8,541 nt of DNA, from contig JANQLI010000290.1 in assembly GCA_028280675.1 (NCBI GenBank), forward strand, positions 1 to 8,541, given 5' to 3'. Origin of the DNA: Alphaproteobacteria bacterium (lineage in GTDB: Bacteria > Pseudomonadota > Alphaproteobacteria > SMXP01). Within the stretch, counting starts at the first letter, position 1. Every line of letters begins with the position of its first letter. Below, one piece after another: positions 6,210 through 8,541 of this stretch. The notes under the pieces were generated by a model. It ran no database searches and had not been told where the DNA came from. It was given only the letters and a program-made list of their open reading frames with translations. The position numbers and the translations under genes were made by a program.

Positions 6210-6857
6210 TTAAGACGGGTCTGCGGCTCTGGAGAGCGGGAGGAGATGCGCTTCCGCCGCCAAATTGCGAAACCGCCGCATAAAGCGCTTTTCCACATCA
6301 GCAGTTGGGAGGGGTTTGAGCGTCATCGGTTTCAAATTGCGCGGGCGTTTGAATAATTTCGCAGCTTCAGAATCGGAAAAGCCAGCGAGTTGTGTCGCTT
6401 CATAGAAGGCGCATGCGATGTCAGCACGTTTGATGGTTTGGCTGACTGTGACCGGAAGATGGGCTGGCAATCCGACACGCAAGCGAATGGCTTGCTCTAG
6501 TTTGGTTTCGATTGCTTTGTAATCAATCCCCACAGCCGTTTTAAAGGGGCTGATCAAATCACCGATGACATATTCTGAACCGTCGTGAAGAAGGGCGGCA
6601 AGCAACCACTTTGCGGGCCATTTGGGATTGATCGCATGGCATATGTCTGTCACGACAAGGGAATGTTGCGCGACAGTGAAAGGATAATTCCCCGATGTTT
6701 GTCCATTCCATCGCGCCAGGCGCGCCAGGCCATGGGCGATGTCTTCGATTTCAATATCGAGCGGCGAAGGGTCAAGCAGGTCAAGGCGGCGTCCGCTAAG
6801 CATGCGTTGCCATGCGCGGGCAGGGGTTGATTTTTTTATGTTGCGTTTTTGATGCAT
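6210..6857 (-). CDS. HD-domain phosphohydrolase, YfbR-like
   Basis: A 215-aa soluble protein. HD metal-binding signatures are visible: His65 (VAQHS), His91-Asp92 in LLHDGSE with Glu95, and Asp146 (KRADIA). The LLHD-x-SE pattern recalls E. coli YfbR, a 5'-deoxynucleotidase, so a nucleotide or deoxynucleotide monophosphate is a reasonable but unproven substrate. The segment RAWQRMLSGRRLDLLDPSP (14-32) is, from memory, conserved in alphaproteobacterial relatives, so the ATG at 6857 is preferred over Met19; the ribosome binding site is poor. It is the first gene before nadQ (44-nt gap) and is divergent from the 124-aa gene. Pairing with a NAD regulator hints at nucleotide salvage linked to NAD turnover, but this is inference. 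The C-terminal ~45 residues are basic and lie outside the HD core. Confidence 0.88.
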   Translation of the reverse strand: MHQKRNIKKSTPARAWQRMLSGRRLDLLDPSPLDIEIEDIAHGLARLARWNGQTSGNYPFTVAQHSLVVTDICHAINPKWPAKWLLAALLHDGSEYVIGDLISPFKTAVGIDYKAIETKLEQAIRLRVGLPAHLPVTVSQTIKRADIACAFYEATQLAGFSDSEAAKLFKRPRNLKPMTLKPLPTADVEKRFMRRFRNLAAEAHLLPLSRAADPS

Positions 6858-6879
6858 ATCAATGTGTTCTCAGGCGAAC

Positions 6880-6908
6880 CTCATAAGGTAGATATGATTT
6901 TGTGGCAA
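6880..6908 (-). promoter_or_regulatory. Predicted promoter for the HD gene-nadQ operon
   Basis: On the minus strand TTGCCA (6908-6903; 5 of 6 consensus), a 17-nt spacer, TATGAG (6885-6880; 4 of 6). The start would be near 6873, about 16 nt before the ATG at 6857. No copy of the nadA-type palindrome is seen here, so nadQ is probably not autoregulated through that motif. A plus-strand -10-like TATGAT at 6893-6898 may serve the divergent gene, but it has no good -35. Confidence 0.45.
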
Positions 6909-6920
6909 GGAGACAATCTT

Positions 6921-6927
6921 AAGGGAG
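6921..6927 (+). promoter_or_regulatory. Ribosome binding site AAGGGAG for the 124-aa gene
   Basis: A strong Shine-Dalgarno match lies 6 nt before the ATG at 6934. It favours this start over the in-frame ATG at 6943, although MRIRLE is the part I recall as conserved. Confidence 0.7.
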
Positions 6928-6933
6928 ATACAC

Positions 6934-7308
6934 ATGCCATTAATGCGTATTCGTTTGGAAATGGCCCGTAATGAAGGCTATCCTGAAGGCAGTAGCCATC
7001 ATGGCTATGAATTCAACGCTCCGCTGACAGACGATGGTCACATCAGTAAGCAAGTCTGGAATGAACATGCTGCCGACTGCACGGTGCGGCGTTTTTGGGG
7101 TGACGAAGAGGAAGAGCATGGCCGTCTGATTCACTTTGGTGATCGCTGGGTTTTTCATTACACCGGGCATGACGTGGATGATGATGAGCCGATCTTCCGC
7201 ATGGGCGATCATGAATTCAAGGTCGGTGAATATATCTCCATCACCGAGCACGATGAAGAGATGTACACCTTTAAGGTTGTGAGCGTCTCACCATCCCCGC
7301 TCGGGTAA
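6934..7308 (+). CDS. Conserved uncharacterised acidic, His-rich 124-aa protein
   Basis: No function can be assigned. I recall similar proteins in many Alphaproteobacteria with the same block order, all annotated hypothetical: MRIRLE, PEGS-x-HGYEF-x-APL near residues 17-31, RRFWGDEEEEHG at 52-63, DDDEPIFR at 82-89 and HEFKVGEYISITEHD at 93-107. The protein is strongly acidic (roughly 27 Asp/Glu), has 10 His spread along its length, one Cys (49) and conserved Trp residues. It has no signal peptide or membrane segment, so it is cytoplasmic. It looks like a small compact beta-rich domain. Clustered His and Asp/Glu could bind metal, but no classical motif is seen. The ATG at 6934 has a strong AAGGGAG site. 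It is divergent from the HD gene (76-nt gap) and convergent with tag: stop codons are 1 nt apart. It is not part of a visible operon. Confidence 0.85.
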   Translation: MPLMRIRLEMARNEGYPEGSSHHGYEFNAPLTDDGHISKQVWNEHAADCTVRRFWGDEEEEHGRLIHFGDRWVFHYTGHDVDDDEPIFRMGDHEFKVGEYISITEHDEEMYTFKVVSVSPSPLG

Positions 7309-7309
7309 A

Positions 7310-7879
7310 TCACGATAAGTCTTTATGGCGAAAGCATGTGGTGGTGTGGTCGTTGACCATGCCGACCGCTTGCATAAAGGCGTAACAAATTGTCGGTCCG
7401 CAAAACTTAAACCCTTCAGATTTGAGTGCTTTCGACATTGCTTGGCTCTCTGCCGTTTGTGCAGGAACGTGCTTCATCGTTTTCCAGCGGTTTTGTTTTG
7501 GCGCGCCATCGACAAAATCCCACAGGTAATGGGAAAATCCCCCATCGCGCTCCATGATCTTGAGATAGCTTTGCGCATTGCCGATGGTGGCTTCAATCTT
7601 TCCGCGGTGGCGGATGATTCCAGCATCTTTGAGCAATCGCTCCACTTTTTTCGGCGTGTAACGCGCGATCTTTTCGACATTGAAATCATCAAACGCTTTT
7701 CGGAAATGATCGCGTTTACGCAGGATCGTGATCCATGACAGTCCTGCTTGGAATCCATCTAAGGTTAGTTTCTCAAACAGCGCCTGATCATCCCATTCCG
7801 GAACGCCCCATTCTTCATCATGATAGGCGACATAGAGGGGATCTTCGCCGGGCCATGGGCATCGTTGTTTTGTTGCCAT
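7310..7879 (-). CDS. tag: DNA-3-methyladenine glycosylase I
   Basis: Tag excises 3-methyladenine from alkylated DNA, starting base-excision repair. The 189-aa length and collinearity with E. coli Tag are clear: CPWPGEDPLYVAYHDEEWG, FQAGLSWITIL, AGIIRHRGKI, GFKFCGPTICYAFMQA and NDHTTTC. The zinc snap is intact, with Cys7, His20, His178 and Cys182 showing the same spacings as E. coli C4, H17, H175 and C179. The base-recognition Glu38 of E. coli corresponds to Asp41 here (LDGFQAG instead of LEGQQAG), a conservative change. The ATG overlaps the ygfZ stop by one base (TAATG), with GGAG (7891-7888) 8 nt upstream inside ygfZ, so translation is probably coupled. The pairing with ygfZ recurs in Alphaproteobacteria as far as I recall. 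Its stop lies 1 nt from the convergent 124-aa gene. Confidence 0.97.
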   Translation of the reverse strand: MATKQRCPWPGEDPLYVAYHDEEWGVPEWDDQALFEKLTLDGFQAGLSWITILRKRDHFRKAFDDFNVEKIARYTPKKVERLLKDAGIIRHRGKIEATIGNAQSYLKIMERDGGFSHYLWDFVDGAPKQNRWKTMKHVPAQTAESQAMSKALKSEGFKFCGPTICYAFMQAVGMVNDHTTTCFRHKDLS

Positions 7880-8541
7880 TACGAGGTCTCCGTTTCGTCC
7901 GGAAGATTAATCCACGATGGATGGTCTACATGCAAAGTGACGCCATCTGCAATCAGGGGTGTGTCGTTGGCGAGAGCTTTTTTCCAACGATCGATACGAA
8001 TACTGGCTATGGCGCGCGGACCGAGGCCGCTAAAGATCGTGCCAATGTCCGCATCGGCCGCTTTGATAATGCTGCCAGGGGAGGGCGCCTCTCCACCAAG
8101 GGCATTGACTGGCAGCAGGCGTTTGCGCACCGAGCCACGGCGTTTCGTCCGTGATGTTGTTTCTTGACCGATATAACAGCCCTTGTGATGATCCACGCCA
8201 TTGAGATCATCGAAATTACTTTCCAATAGGAAGGCTTTTTCAGGAACAATATCGACACCGCCTTCTGGCATGCCATGGGCCAAGCGGTGGGCGAGGTAAT
8301 CCTGTTCGGACACATGATCGAAGGCCAATTTTGTGTAAGTGCCATCCCGTTCTGACGTAGGAACAAGAAGACGAAAACCCATCGTGTGTTGTCGCGGGTC
8401 GATATAGGCCATACCGTTCTCTAATGGCCAAGCTGTGCCGCTCTCATCGCCGATGGCGTCTGCAAGGCCAGATGCGGCTTCGCCAATCACAGCCGCAACA
8501 ACATAATGCGCTGAGACGTCTTCAAGTGTCACGTCGGCGCG
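7879..8541 (-). CDS. ygfZ: YgfZ/IBA57-type folate-binding protein (GcvT-like), 5' end outside window
   Basis: YgfZ proteins are tetrahydrofolate-dependent helpers in the maintenance or assembly of certain Fe-S enzymes, related in fold to the GcvT aminomethyltransferase. The visible ~220 residues are the C-terminal part. The diagnostic motif KGCYIGQE is present (residues 117-124 from the GTG at 8532), preceded by the typical PEKAFLLESNFDDLNGVDHHKG stretch of the family and followed by RTKRRGSVRKRLLPV and a C-terminal beta-barrel region. The GTG at 8532 is not a believable start: the frame stays open to the window edge (Arg-Ala-Asp precede it) and the N-terminal folate-binding half is missing. 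The gene ends in TAA sharing one base with the tag ATG, so it is the upstream partner of a ygfZ-tag operon whose promoter lies outside the window. Confidence 0.93.
   Translation of the reverse strand, partial: RADVTLEDVSAHYVVAAVIGEAASGLADAIGDESGTAWPLENGMAYIDPRQHTMGFRLLVPTSERDGTYTKLAFDHVSEQDYLAHRLAHGMPEGGVDIVPEKAFLLESNFDDLNGVDHHKGCYIGQETTSRTKRRGSVRKRLLPVNALGGEAPSPGSIIKAADADIGTIFSGLGPRAIASIRIDRWKKALANDTPLIADGVTLHVDHPSWINLPDETETS

Noticed and set aside
6205..6217. Palindrome CGTCTT-T-AAGACG over the HD gene stop codon as a terminator
   Set aside because: One-base loop, no T-run after it, and nadQ follows 44 nt later as a likely operon partner.
6715..6735. Repeated CGCGCCAGG units inside the HD gene
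   Set aside because: It only encodes Leu-Ala-Arg-Leu-Ala-Arg in a conserved helix; not a mobile or regulatory repeat.
6878..6889. ACCT-CATA-AGGT as a possible NadQ site before the HD gene
   Set aside because: Only 4-bp arms and it lacks the ATGCT/AGCAT outer arms of the nadA sites; it overlaps the predicted -10, which explains part of the sequence.
1..8541. Defence island, prophage, insertion sequence or CRISPR array
   Set aside because: All genes are housekeeping or conserved alphaproteobacterial families in compact operons; no transposase, integrase, terminal repeats or direct-repeat arrays were seen.

Overview
The window is ordinary chromosomal DNA of an alphaproteobacterium with moderate GC. 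Three things suggest this: the NadQ-type Nudix/winged-helix NAD regulator next to nadA, the ygfZ-tag pair, and a small conserved protein whose homologues I recall only from Alphaproteobacteria. The order within the class cannot be fixed from sequence alone. I see no mobile element, CRISPR array, tRNA or rRNA, and no clear sign of recent horizontal transfer.

Layout. The left end holds the last ~640 residues of pyruvate phosphate dikinase (plus strand, cut by the window edge). A 365-bp non-coding gap follows, then a membrane-anchored SleB-type cell-wall hydrolase (plus). It converges with a run of minus-strand genes which, in their own transcription order, are an HD-domain phosphohydrolase, nadQ, nadA and nadC. 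Divergent from the HD gene is a small acidic, histidine-rich uncharacterised protein (plus). It converges, almost stop-to-stop, with tag (3-methyladenine DNA glycosylase I). tag is the second gene of a ygfZ-tag operon whose first gene runs off the right end.

How the genes work together. The core is a NAD de novo synthesis module: quinolinate synthase (NadA) and quinolinate phosphoribosyltransferase (NadC) in one operon, with a probable dedicated repressor (NadQ, NrtR-like) directly upstream. The 132-bp gap between nadQ and nadA holds two related 17-bp palindromes, both roughly ATGCTCAT-n-ATGAGCAT. Each lies on the -10 region of a plausible promoter, and their centres are 62 bp apart, about six helical turns. 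The inner palindrome covers the first possible nadA ATG, so translation most likely begins at an internal ATG (5007) that has a good ribosome binding site. nadB is missing from the operon. The NadQ Nudix box has lost catalytic acidic residues, which fits a ligand sensor rather than an enzyme.

The other regulatory signal worth attention is a perfect TTAA-N7-TTAA box (CtrA-type) flanked by two GANTC sites (CcrM-type) in the gap upstream of the cell-wall hydrolase. It suggests cell-cycle control of that gene. No wholly new system is evident; the leads are regulatory (the nadA control region and the hydrolase promoter) plus two poorly characterised genes (the HD protein and the 124-aa protein).
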